Positions 14,898 to 21,578 of a DNA stretch of 34,599 bases are shown piece after piece. Below the pieces are notes generated by a model. That model worked only from the letters and a program-made list of their open reading frames with translations, was not told where the DNA came from and did not search any database. Position 1 is the stretch's first letter. Each line of letters opens with the position of its first letter. Both the position numbers and the translations under genes were made by a program. This DNA comes from a virus, in IMG/VR virus record IMGVR_UViG_3300010885_027842, positions 1-34,599 of that record, one strand, 5' to 3'.

Positions 14898-15436
14898 GAC
14901 AACTTAGCCAAAACGCGAGACACTACCTTGGCCGCATTAACAAAAGTCGCCGACACAACGTTGCCAGCATCGCGCCAAGCAATGTCATTTTTGCGGTTCA
15001 GATCGTAAGTGAACCGGGTTGCCCCCTCGATGTCGCATACGAGAAACGCCACAGCCCACAAATCGCCGCTTTCAGCCATTTCCCAAATATCTGGGCCGAT
15101 CGAAACTTGCATTGCCATGTCTCTGGCAATACCAAGTTTCATTCCCGCCTCGTCAGTAGCCGCAAGCATCAGCCCCAAGCGAAATGCATCTTCGGCGGTG
15201 TAGTCGGCCCATCTGCCTTCTTGGCGGGCGAAGGGCAGTTGATTGCGCTGCAAAATCGTATCAAACCGTTTTTCAGCGCACTCCGACACCCGCAATATGC
15301 CGCCCCCTTTCATCAGGCGATCCACTGATGCGGCTTCTCTATTGCCTGCATGAAAAGGCAGCTTGCCCCGTTGATTTAACACCTTAAAGCGCCCCAAATC
15401 GACATTGGCACAGTTCAAAAGTTCGGACCTTTTCAT
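14879..15436 (-). CDS. protein with two helix-turn-helix-like units in head operon
   Basis: This 185-residue protein begins with a possible duplicated unit. Residues 5-27 (ELLNCANVDLGRFKVLNQRGKLPF) resemble residues 46-70 (ILRVSECAEKRFDTILQRNQLPF); both read as helix-turn-helix segments followed by a wing. The second is followed by a MerR-like helix (YTAEDAFRLGLMLAATDEAG). The C-terminal half is helical with two Trp and a VCDIEGATRF segment that I do not recognise. The ATG shares one base with the portal stop (TAATG). The gene ends with the same 21-base sequence as its neighbour. It may be a diverged paralogue of the 104-residue gene. Function unknown. Confidence 0.6.
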   Translation of the reverse strand: MKRSELLNCANVDLGRFKVLNQRGKLPFHAGNREAASVDRLMKGGGILRVSECAEKRFDTILQRNQLPFARQEGRWADYTAEDAFRLGLMLAATDEAGMKLGIARDMAMQVSIGPDIWEMAESGDLWAVAFLVCDIEGATRFTYDLNRKNDIAWRDAGNVVSATFVNAAKVVSRVLAKLSQESAA

Positions 15437-16887
15437 TAAGCAGTCACATCCTCAGATACGGGCGCAGCACTCGACTGCGCGATTGCGGGCTGCAACACCT
15501 GCGGCCCAGCCTTGAACACGATGCCAGCCGACTTTGCCTGTTCGGCATCTTCGGTCTGTTCCGCCAACACTTCTTCCGGGTCATACCCAAGCGCGCGAAT
15601 ATTGCCCTGACGACTTGAAAGCCCTGCATCCATGCTGGAAACCATCGCTTGCACTTCGCGGTTTGGATCAACGATGAAGCGCACGGGTGGCACCCAATCA
15701 ATCGTAAACCCCCGCCCCTCTGCGCGCATTGCCACTGCTTCCAGCGTCCATTCGCCAATCGGCTGCATCATCTGCGGAATCATCATCAGCCATTGCCAAG
15801 CCGAAACATTCCGGTCCATTTCCATGCGGCCCATCCGGCCAGACGAAAAGTTTACCCCCGACAAGTCACCCGAAAGTGCCTCGTAGGTGATGCCCAATCC
15901 CGCCGCGATTGCGCGCAGCGTTACCCGCGAAAACTCGTCATATCCTTGCACTGCGGGCGGGGTGGCAAACTTCACATCCTCGCCAACGCCCAAATTCTCA
16001 ATCCGGCCCGGTGACAGGGTGGCAAACCGTTCCGCCGTCTGGCTCGGGCTTTCGTCATCAGGTTCTACGCCCGTGCGGAACGCCGCGAAGCACGCCGCAA
16101 TCTTCTGTTGCAGCAGCTTGGCATCCTGATGGTCAGACCAGTCCTGCATTGCCAATGCGACCGGCGCAAACCACGAAACCCCGCGTGACTGGCCGGGGCG
16201 GTCCTGCCGGAAAACATGCACAATCTCTGATGCAGGAACGCGCCGCGATTCCAAGCCACGCCCATAATAGCGGTTTGACGTGCCAGGGTGCTGATCGTAA
16301 AGCCAATAGGCGACACGTTCGCCCCGCTCGTTATACTCGATCCCCTCCCGGATTTCCGGCCCGGTTACGCTCGTCTTGCTGCCATCCAGATAGTCGATCT
16401 CCAACACGTTCAACTGAAACGGGATAGCCTGTCCCGACCGGACGCGCCGAATAAGTACCTCGCCATCTGCCACAACCGCCATCAGCGCCAGCCGTTGCAA
16501 TCCGTAAAGGTTTTCCCGGCCCATCGCGTCAATCGCCGTCGTGTCGAAATGCGCTTTCATCATTTCGCGAAGGCGCTTTTCCTGCCGCTTGTTCGTGCTG
16601 CGCAGCTTGGGGATAATCCCGTCTCCGATCACGTTTGCCACGATGACCTGCTGCGCCTTCACGGCAAACGGCGCATTCCGGGTCATATCCCGCGCCACCG
16701 CCGCAATCCGGTTGCGCGATCCTGTAACCGCATCCGCGTCACCACCGACAGCGCGCCAGCCCTTGGTACGCGGCCCGCGCGATCCGGCGTCATAGCGCAT
16801 GATCTGCGACATCACCTTGCGCGACCGCACCCGCTCCAATCCAGATTCCGGCGACAGCCAAGCAATGGCCCTGTCAAGAATGTTCAT
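15436..16887 (-). CDS. portal protein, lambda gpB type
   Basis: This 483-residue protein starts MNILDRAIAWLSPESGLERV and contains NPFAV-like NAPFAVKAQQVIVANVIGDGI, DGEVLIRRV, the stem-region motif LAMQDWSDHQDAKLLQQKIAACFAAF, and GLGITYEALSGDLSGVNFSSGRMG. These are characteristic of Phage_portal_2 proteins. Twelve copies should form the vertex ring for DNA entry and docking of terminase and tail. Its stop overlaps the next start (TAATG). Length is close to that of lambda B (533 aa). Confidence 0.9.
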   Translation of the reverse strand: MNILDRAIAWLSPESGLERVRSRKVMSQIMRYDAGSRGPRTKGWRAVGGDADAVTGSRNRIAAVARDMTRNAPFAVKAQQVIVANVIGDGIIPKLRSTNKRQEKRLREMMKAHFDTTAIDAMGRENLYGLQRLALMAVVADGEVLIRRVRSGQAIPFQLNVLEIDYLDGSKTSVTGPEIREGIEYNERGERVAYWLYDQHPGTSNRYYGRGLESRRVPASEIVHVFRQDRPGQSRGVSWFAPVALAMQDWSDHQDAKLLQQKIAACFAAFRTGVEPDDESPSQTAERFATLSPGRIENLGVGEDVKFATPPAVQGYDEFSRVTLRAIAAGLGITYEALSGDLSGVNFSSGRMGRMEMDRNVSAWQWLMMIPQMMQPIGEWTLEAVAMRAEGRGFTIDWVPPVRFIVDPNREVQAMVSSMDAGLSSRQGNIRALGYDPEEVLAEQTEDAEQAKSAGIVFKAGPQVLQPAIAQSSAAPVSEDVTA

Positions 16888-17087
16888 CAGGTGCCCCGCT
16901 CGTAAGACGGGTTCCAGCCCGTCACGCGCGCCGCTGAAACCTCCAAGCCGCGCGCCACGATCCGGCGCGCCCGCAACAATTCGTCAAGCGTGGCGTACTC
17001 CACCCGCTTGCCATCATACATGACAACCTTCGTCCCCGACGCTATGGCCGCGTCCAAGGCGTCAAGCTGTGTCTGCGTATAAGCCAT
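16887..17087 (-). CDS. gpW-like head-tail joiner
   Basis: This 66-residue protein starts MAYTQTQLDALDAAIASG, followed by TKVVMYDGKRVEYATLDELLRARRIV. A helix, a beta hairpin with 'V.YDGKRVEY' and a second helix is the gpW fold pattern. It lies between large terminase and portal, as in lambda. Start 17087 overlaps the terminase stop (TAATG, 17085-17089); an upstream GTG/ATG extension is possible but unsupported. Role: connector adaptor between portal and tail. Confidence 0.75.
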   Translation of the reverse strand: MAYTQTQLDALDAAIASGTKVVMYDGKRVEYATLDELLRARRIVARGLEVSAARVTGWNPSYERGT

Positions 17088-18874
17088 TACAGCCAGTCCC
17101 CCCTTGTCTCGATCCACCCGCCATCCGAAGGCTTTGGCTTTATGATCCGTTGCGGCTCTGCCTGCGACAGATCAAACCGCCTCTGGTTCCAATCCGGGTT
17201 GACCATCTGGCGCACTGCCCACGCATACACAACGCAGTCCAGCGCTTCGGCCCTGCGCCCCGGCAACCGCTCAAACACCCGCTTCGGAACGCCCCGCGAA
17301 TAGCGAACCACAATCCGTTCCGATGCCAGTTGCTCAAACCAGACCGGGGGCAGATCAGACGAAAACCGCATAGCACCCGGTATGGACAGCCGCCGAAACA
17401 ACGCTTCCTTGACCGTATCCACGCCCACGATACACAGCCGGTCCCCGGCCTTCTTCGCATTTGTTGCACGCGCAAACATCGGGCGGTTTCCGTCCGCGCC
17501 TTTGACCGGCACAATGCGCCGCCTGCGCCCGCAGAAATTAACCACACGCTGCATTGTCGCGCCGTCACCAGCGTCTATCGCAACCGCATCGAACCCGATC
17601 TTGCCGCCTAAAGCATGGTCAAACCGGCGCGCGATAAGCGTATCCAATTCGCCCCAAGTTTCGTCATCATCCCACGCGCCCCATATTACCCATTGGGCAA
17701 GAACACATGGTGAACCTTCATCGGCCCATCCTATCGCGGTCGCCTCAATCCGGTCGTGCTGCACATCGCAGCCCAGCGTCAGGGCAAGCACTTCGGCTGG
17801 CACCGGCTCTACTCGGATAGGCTCCGCACGGGCCATAAGTTCCGCGTCCGATACTTCATCACCTTCCCCACGCCAGCCCTGGCCGAGAATGGTATTGATG
17901 AAGGTCTGTAGCGTTGTCGGGTCCGACTTGACCGCAATAAACTCCCGCGCCAACTTCGCCCAGCTTGCGTTTGCATGAAGCGACACAAGCGCATTCAGCC
18001 GAAACCCGGCATGGCTCACAACCTCGGGCCGCAAAGCGCGCCACCGGCCCGCTTCGACCATCGAAGGCTTTGACGATTCCGGGCTGTCCGCACCGCAGGC
18101 GGGGCAACTAAAATGCGCCGTTTCCGGGTCGCCATCTTCCCATCGGATGTGCGCCCATTGTATCTCTGTAAACGTCCCGCAATGCGGACACGGAACCTCA
18201 AATATCCGGCTATCCGATTGCGCATAGCTGCGCAGGACGTGACTGGTATCCTCGTGAACCGGCGTCGAACCAATGACGATCTTGCGATCCGGGAACGACA
18301 TGGTGCGCCGTTCGGCCAGCAAGATAGGCGAACCTTCGGGCGTGTTTTCCATGCCGTCAGCTTCGTCTATAAACAGCACCCGGACGTTGTGCCGCCGCAG
18401 GTTTCGTGGCGACTTGGCCGCGACAACCTTTAGCGATCCACCGGGGAACCGGCGAGACATAAGCGTATTCCGCTCACCCTCTGCCGCATCTTCGCGCAGC
18501 GCGTGCGCCACAACCTCAGTTGCCCCGAATAGCGGCTCCACGTCCGAAACCACATAGTCCCGGCAATCGCTTTCCGTCGGCAACAGGCACAGGATCGGCG
18601 CAGGGTCGTTCGACACATAGGAAGCGACCGCCGATGTCAGCAGCGTGGTAAACCCGACCCGAACCGGCTTTACCATCGTCACCCGTTCTATTTCGGGATC
18701 ACCAATCGCATCCGCAATCTCGCGCTGAAACGGCCAAAGCCTGACCGGCCCCGGCTGCGCAGACATGCCATCCGGCAGTCGAACATGCGCCTCGATCCAT
18801 TCCGACAGCTTTAGCCTTGGTGGCGGGACAAGCGCGCGCCGCGCACGATCCAGCACCATTTCAGGCGTCAGCAT
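17087..18874 (-). CDS. terminase large subunit, lambda gpA family
   Basis: This 595-residue packaging motor belongs to the GpA_ATPase group. It contains LWPFQREIADAIGDPEIERVTMVKPVRVGFTTLL, in which KPVRVGFT stands in the Walker A position as in lambda A, then ILCLLPTESDCRDYVVSDVEP and the Walker B VLFIDEAD. Next comes a zinc-ribbon-like CPHCGTF...CPACG, and then the nuclease domain with LTLGCDVQHDRIE and a later FDAVAIDAG. It cuts concatemeric DNA and pumps it into the head using ATP. Start 18874 follows GGGAG, though with a short spacer; 18859 is an alternative. Confidence 0.9.
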   Translation of the reverse strand: MLTPEMVLDRARRALVPPPRLKLSEWIEAHVRLPDGMSAQPGPVRLWPFQREIADAIGDPEIERVTMVKPVRVGFTTLLTSAVASYVSNDPAPILCLLPTESDCRDYVVSDVEPLFGATEVVAHALREDAAEGERNTLMSRRFPGGSLKVVAAKSPRNLRRHNVRVLFIDEADGMENTPEGSPILLAERRTMSFPDRKIVIGSTPVHEDTSHVLRSYAQSDSRIFEVPCPHCGTFTEIQWAHIRWEDGDPETAHFSCPACGADSPESSKPSMVEAGRWRALRPEVVSHAGFRLNALVSLHANASWAKLAREFIAVKSDPTTLQTFINTILGQGWRGEGDEVSDAELMARAEPIRVEPVPAEVLALTLGCDVQHDRIEATAIGWADEGSPCVLAQWVIWGAWDDDETWGELDTLIARRFDHALGGKIGFDAVAIDAGDGATMQRVVNFCGRRRRIVPVKGADGNRPMFARATNAKKAGDRLCIVGVDTVKEALFRRLSIPGAMRFSSDLPPVWFEQLASERIVVRYSRGVPKRVFERLPGRRAEALDCVVYAWAVRQMVNPDWNQRRFDLSQAEPQRIIKPKPSDGGWIETRGDWL

Positions 18875-19319
18875 CGCTCCCTGCCTCGAATAGCGCAGTC
18901 CGCAATTCCCGGTCCACCGCAAGCGTCTGTACCTGCGTCAGTCCCGCAGCCACCTGCACCCTTGCAGGCAGCGCCAGAAGCCGCGACCGCAAGCCCCGCA
19001 GAAAGTCAGACCAAGTTACTTCCACCTCACCAGCCTGCAACAATTCGCCTCGCAGAATGGCGTTCTTGATTTCCTTTTCGTCCGCCTGCTCTTTTGCCAG
19101 CCGCGCCCGTTCTTTCGTCAGGTCCAACACCTGTTCTTCACCGCCGCGCCCCGATGCAATGCCCCGCATATGCGCGCAGTAGGCCACAACCGTTGCCTTG
19201 ATGTCGTATCCCCGGCCATCACGAATCATAAGGTCTTCGTGCTTGTCCAGCGCCCGAGCGGAAACGCCAAGCCAAGCAGCCATTTCCGTTTTGTTCCCTA
19301 TCAAAACTGTAGGCCCCAT
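18861..19319 (-). CDS. terminase small subunit, Nu1-like
   Basis: This 152-residue protein starts MGPTVLIGNKTEMAAWLGVSARALDKH, a winged helix-turn-helix as in lambda Nu1 that should bind the cos region. A charged helix (LTKERARLAKEQADEKEIKNAIL) follows for dimerisation and a C-terminal part contacts the large subunit. It overlaps the large subunit start by 14 nt. The start is uncertain: 19319 gives the conserved-looking beginning, 19337 is another ATG and neither has a good SD. The cos site is likely near its upstream side but I cannot point to it. Confidence 0.8.
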   Translation of the reverse strand: MGPTVLIGNKTEMAAWLGVSARALDKHEDLMIRDGRGYDIKATVVAYCAHMRGIASGRGGEEQVLDLTKERARLAKEQADEKEIKNAILRGELLQAGEVEVTWSDFLRGLRSRLLALPARVQVAAGLTQVQTLAVDRELRTALFEAGSDADA

Positions 19320-19388
19320 CTGGTTATCGGACCCCATTGCAAATTTTTGCACAGACAAAACTCACGCGCCTCGTCGCCCCGTATACGT

Positions 19389-19619
19389 TTATTGGCCGGA
19401 AGGACCCGCCGACTGTGCGCTGATGCACATTGTTGCCGGTTTGCCGCACTCGCTGGCCGGTGTGACGCGATGCGATGCCAGGCATAGCTGGCACAAGCCC
19501 TTGTCTCGCCTCATGACGCTGGCACGCAGCTTGCGCCATTGGCTGCCATAGCCGCGCGCCGTGTTGATCTCTGTGGCATGGTGCCAGGGCTTGCGTGGCA
19601 TGGTGTGTGGCGTGCCCAT
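19389..19619 (-). pseudogene. HNH endonuclease N-terminal fragment
   Basis: The product has ARGYGSQWRKLRASVMRRDKGLCQLC followed by a stretch ending RVTPASE. This is the exact opening of phage HNH nucleases encoded next to terminase (HK97 gp74-like). In that family the next residues are the catalytic Asp-His and later Asn and His. Here the reading continues CGKPATMCISAQ and stops, so all catalytic residues are missing. I read the other two frames onward and found no DH or second Cys pair. It looks truncated by a deletion close to the terminase gene. Start uncertain (19643, 19619 or 19601). Confidence 0.6.
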
Positions 19620-19683
19620 TATAAGCGGTATTGGTGCAGTCACATTGCAGGGAATGAATGTCGGTCACGTATTGTTACAGGTA

Positions 19684-19712
19684 TTGACCGTGACTAGTCA
19701 TGATGGCATATT
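19684..19712 (+). promoter_or_regulatory. promoter of the counter-oriented cassette, with palindrome
   Basis: TTGACC (19684-19689), a 17-nt spacer and CATATT (19707-19712) make a sigma-70-like promoter upstream of the gene at 19747. The spacer contains the perfect 10-bp palindrome TGACTAGTCA (19691-19700), placed where a repressor would block polymerase. GTCACG (19664-19669) and CGTGAC (19689-19694) form another inverted pair around the -35 box. No similar sites were noticed elsewhere in the window. Confidence 0.55.
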
Positions 19713-19746
19713 GTTTGCATAGGAAAACACAAACCGGGAGACGACG

Positions 19747-20043
19747 ATGATCCATCCGAGCCATATGACGAAAGACGCCTTTGAGGCATCCGCACGCGGC
19801 GACCTTGAAGCTTTGATTGATGCATACTTTGACCAAGAGAAAGTTTGGCGCGCAGCCGCCTCGGCAAAATTCGTCCCATACGAAAAAAGCCAGAACTTTC
19901 GCAGTGTGGGTGCGCATGAGTTTTTTGAGCGCAACCGGCTAGACGCGATCTTCTACGGCATTGCGGGGCTTTTGGGGTGGGACGAAGACCGCGCTAGGCT
20001 TGAGATTGCCACCCGCGAAGCAAGCAAGGGCGACGCCGCATGA
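19747..20043 (+). CDS. 98-residue protein of unknown function, counter-oriented cassette
   Basis: The protein starts MIHPSHMTKDAFEASARGDLEALIDAYFDQEKVW. It is soluble and mostly helical, with aromatic residues clustered in the middle (FVPYEKSQNFRSVGAHEFFERN) and an acidic helix (GWDEDRARLEIATRE). A good SD (GGGAG, 6 nt) and a promoter precede it. It overlaps the next gene by ATGA. Both genes run against every neighbour within 7 kb, the usual sign of an independently expressed accessory (moron-like) unit. I recognise no family. Confidence 0.75.
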   Translation: MIHPSHMTKDAFEASARGDLEALIDAYFDQEKVWRAAASAKFVPYEKSQNFRSVGAHEFFERNRLDAIFYGIAGLLGWDEDRARLEIATREASKGDAA

Positions 20044-20234
20044 CCGACGCCACCCGCAAAAAAGCCGAACGCCAGCGCAAACGTGCGGCTGGCCTCGCGC
20101 CCATCGAGATATGGGCGCATCCGGATCAGCATGACGCGATCCGGCAGTTTGTCCGCGAATTGGTCAGCACCAGGCCAGGAGCGATTGCCTGTGGCCGGGG
20201 CCTATTGTCCGAAGGCGTATGTCCAAGACAGTGA
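20040..20234 (+). CDS. 64-residue basic protein, possible ribbon-helix-helix
   Basis: A Lys/Arg-rich N-terminal tail (MTDATRKKAERQRKRAAG) leads into a strand (LAPIEIWAHP) and a helix (DQHDAIRQFVRELVS). Strand-then-helix after a basic tail recalls ribbon-helix-helix DNA-binding proteins, and similar small phage proteins occur in alphaproteobacteria. It is coupled to the 98-residue gene by ATGA (20040-20043). It might autoregulate the cassette through the palindrome in its promoter, or act as the antitoxin of a pair. Neither is shown. The tail after residue 46 (PGAIACGRGLLSEGVCPRQ) has two Cys. Confidence 0.6.
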   Translation: MTDATRKKAERQRKRAAGLAPIEIWAHPDQHDAIRQFVRELVSTRPGAIACGRGLLSEGVCPRQ

Positions 20235-20311
20235 CGACCCTCGGCGCATGAAGTGAGCGCGCCTATCCGGTGCCTGTACGGGGGAGTGGCGTGTATGAAG
20301 GATGCCGCGCT

Positions 20312-20379
20312 CTGCCATGTCGCGATGCTGGCCAGCTTTCCCCGCCGGATAAGGCCAGCAGGTATTCGCGGCATGGCAG
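20312..20379. repeat. 22-bp imperfect hairpin in non-coding region
   Basis: CTGCCATGTCGCGA plus TGCTGGCC (20312-20333) pairs with GGCCAGCA (20353-20360) and TCGCGGCATGGCAG (20366-20379). The stem has 22 pairs including one G-U (on the plus-sense RNA), one 5-nt bulge (20361-20365) and a 19-nt loop. No T-run follows on either strand, so it does not look like a terminator. It lies just beyond the 3' end of the minus-strand tRNA-like element. Confidence 0.75.
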
Positions 20380-20395
20380 AAAGCAGCGAACGCAG

Positions 20396-20456
20396 TCCCG
20401 ACGGCGGGAATCGAACCCGCAACCGCAATGGCCTCTACCGTTGAAGCTACGCCGGA
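20396..20456 (-). ncRNA. tRNA-like element lacking a normal anticodon arm
   Basis: The minus strand reads as a tRNA with one arm missing. TCCGGCG (20456-20450) pairs over all 7 positions (two G-U) with CGTCGGG (20403-20397), and an unpaired A follows. TA takes positions 8-9. GCTT/AGGC is the D stem, with loop CAACGGTAG holding the conserved GG. GCGGG-TTCGATT-CCCGC (20420-20404) is a textbook T arm. Between the D and T arms there are only 10 nt (CATTGCGGTT) instead of about 23, able to make at most a 2-3 bp mini-hairpin. No CCA is encoded. It is 61 nt long, cannot decode normally, and may be a relic, a mimic or a processing signal. Confidence 0.6.
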
Positions 20457-20463
20457 TCCGCGC

Positions 20464-20543
20464 TCTGTAGATGAAGCCGAGGCAATCCTACGTTCCGTGT
20501 TGGCCCGGGGGTCAGATCACATGTGAAGGGCTTCATCTACGGA
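20464..20543. repeat. 15-bp inverted repeat around a palindrome
   Basis: TCTGTAGATGAAGCC (20464-20478) pairs with GGCTTCATCTACGGA (20529-20543): 12 perfect pairs, one G-T, then two more. The 50-nt interior contains the perfect palindrome TCACATGTGA (20517-20526). On the minus strand this structure lies just before the tRNA-like element and after the NusG-like gene. It may be RNA structure or a protein-binding or recombination site. Confidence 0.7.
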
Positions 20544-20676
20544 AAGCGGCAATATGGCCCCGTAATGACAATCGCATTACCCGTGACGGGATTTTGCGTT
20601 GCCCGGTGGGCCTACGTTGCGCGCGCCTATGTCACGCAGCTAAGGTTACACACCGTTCCGAGACATACCGAATACA

Positions 20677-21222
20677 TTACCGCAACAGATCGGGAACGTC
20701 AACCCGTTCCAGCGATGCCAAGTCTGTTTTGATTGCCCGCCCGTTCAACAGCACCGTCACCACGTTGCCGATGGATTGGACCTCGACAGTATGCCCCGAA
20801 AGCGCGCCTGTCAGGAATCGGGCGGTATCGCCTTCCTTGACGCGCAGCATTTCCAACCGTGCCGCTTCCAATTCCTGCGCCTCAACCGATAGCCCGTGCA
20901 ACCGCTGGATAATCGGGCGCGGGACAGTCACGATACAGCCGTTGCACGTCACAAAGCCGTAAAAGCCCTTGAGCCGTTCCCGCATGTTATCCGCCAGCGG
21001 CACGCGGTCAAACTTGGCGAACACATAGCCGGTGACTTCGGCGCGCTCGACCGTCCATGTTTTGCCGAAGCGGTGACGCTGCACAAGTCGCCCTGGAAAG
21101 AAACTCTCCACGCCCCATTCCTTTAACGCTTCGCGCGTCATAACCTCGCAGTTGCTACGAACCTTGAGCATCAGCCATGTGGGGGCTATGGGAACGTCCA
21201 GGGTGATTGTCTTGTGCATCAT
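20677..21222 (-). CDS. NusG-like transcription factor (NGN-KOW)
   Basis: This 181-residue protein has an N-terminal NGN-type domain (about residues 14-115: WLMLKVRSNCEVMTREALKEWGVESFFP, then AEVTGYVFAKF) and, after a helical linker, a KOW domain (about 128-178: VKEGDTARFLTGALSGHTVEVQSIGN). NusG, RfaH and relatives bind RNA polymerase and change pausing and termination. A phage copy suggests control of phage transcripts. It is the last gene of the leftward early operon and is followed by the structured region. GAGGAG lies 8 nt before the ATG. Specific partners cannot be read from sequence. Confidence 0.8.
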   Translation of the reverse strand: MMHKTITLDVPIAPTWLMLKVRSNCEVMTREALKEWGVESFFPGRLVQRHRFGKTWTVERAEVTGYVFAKFDRVPLADNMRERLKGFYGFVTCNGCIVTVPRPIIQRLHGLSVEAQELEAARLEMLRVKEGDTARFLTGALSGHTVEVQSIGNVVTVLLNGRAIKTDLASLERVDVPDLLR

Positions 21223-21578
21223 CGCCCGCGCTCCTCAATCCACCTGACGTGCTCCGGCAACCGATTCACCGCGTCCATCACCACACCGATTGCCGATGCC
21301 GGGGCGGTCGATTCCTGGCCGTCCTCAATCACCGGCACAGTGCCGCAAGCCTTTGCCAATGCCTCTGGCGGCGCACCGTACTGCATCGCGTTGCTGGCAA
21401 TGGTGCAGTGGTCGTCCAGTATCCGTGTCAGGTCTGCGCCGTACCTTGGCCCGTGGGCAAAAACCTCCATTGCCGCGCCCGTTGCCGGGTCAACTCCGAT
21501 TGTCACAACAAGGGGCATACCGTTGTATTCTGCGTCAACTGTGATGCAGGGACGGCGGGATGGTAGGACGCGCCTCAT
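21219..21578 (-). CDS. TSCPD-domain-like protein
   Basis: The product is 119 residues. GMPLVVTIGVDPATGAAMEVFAHGPRYGADLTRILDDHCTIASNAMQYG resembles the TSCPD domain at the C-terminus of vitamin B12-dependent ribonucleotide reductase: two strands, a Gly-rich turn, then a helix with '.ALQYG.P.E.L'. Here it stands alone with a short basic N-terminus. A nucleotide-metabolism adaptor role is possible; no catalytic domain is nearby. The ATG at 21578 overlaps the upstream stop (ATGA, 21575-21578); a TTG at 21584 is less likely. Confidence 0.6.
   Translation of the reverse strand: MRRVLPSRRPCITVDAEYNGMPLVVTIGVDPATGAAMEVFAHGPRYGADLTRILDDHCTIASNAMQYGAPPEALAKACGTVPVIEDGQESTAPASAIGVVMDAVNRLPEHVRWIEERGR

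Larger units (their letters stand above)
20235..20676. other. 442-base non-coding structured region
   Basis: I see no convincing gene here. Open frames on the plus strand read as low-quality translations of the tRNA-like T arm (typical RRESNPQ-type peptides). The stretch holds the 22-bp hairpin, the tRNA-like element and the 15-bp inverted repeat. To their right are GTAATG-N7-CATTAC (20562-20580) and CCCG-TGA-CGGG followed by ATTTT (from 20581), a weak plus-strand terminator candidate. It separates the end of the early left operon (NusG-like gene) from the cassette and late genes, so a transcription-control function is plausible. Confidence 0.6.

Noticed and set aside
19320-19400. cos site near CGTATACG (19380-19387)
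   Set aside because: An 8-bp palindrome upstream of the small terminase gene is suggestive by place only; no cosB-like repeats or known end sequence can be recognised.
19389-19643. frameshift that would restore the HNH nuclease
   Set aside because: I read both other frames beyond VTPASE; neither gives Asp-His or the second Cys/His pair, so truncation is preferred to a single-base error.
20253-20444. plus-strand short frames across the tRNA-like element
   Set aside because: Translations of the type RRESNPQ are the familiar false reading of a tRNA T arm; no SD and no coupling.
20396-20456. tmRNA or ordinary tRNA gene
   Set aside because: No tag-coding or pseudoknot region for tmRNA, and too few bases for an anticodon stem-loop for tRNA.
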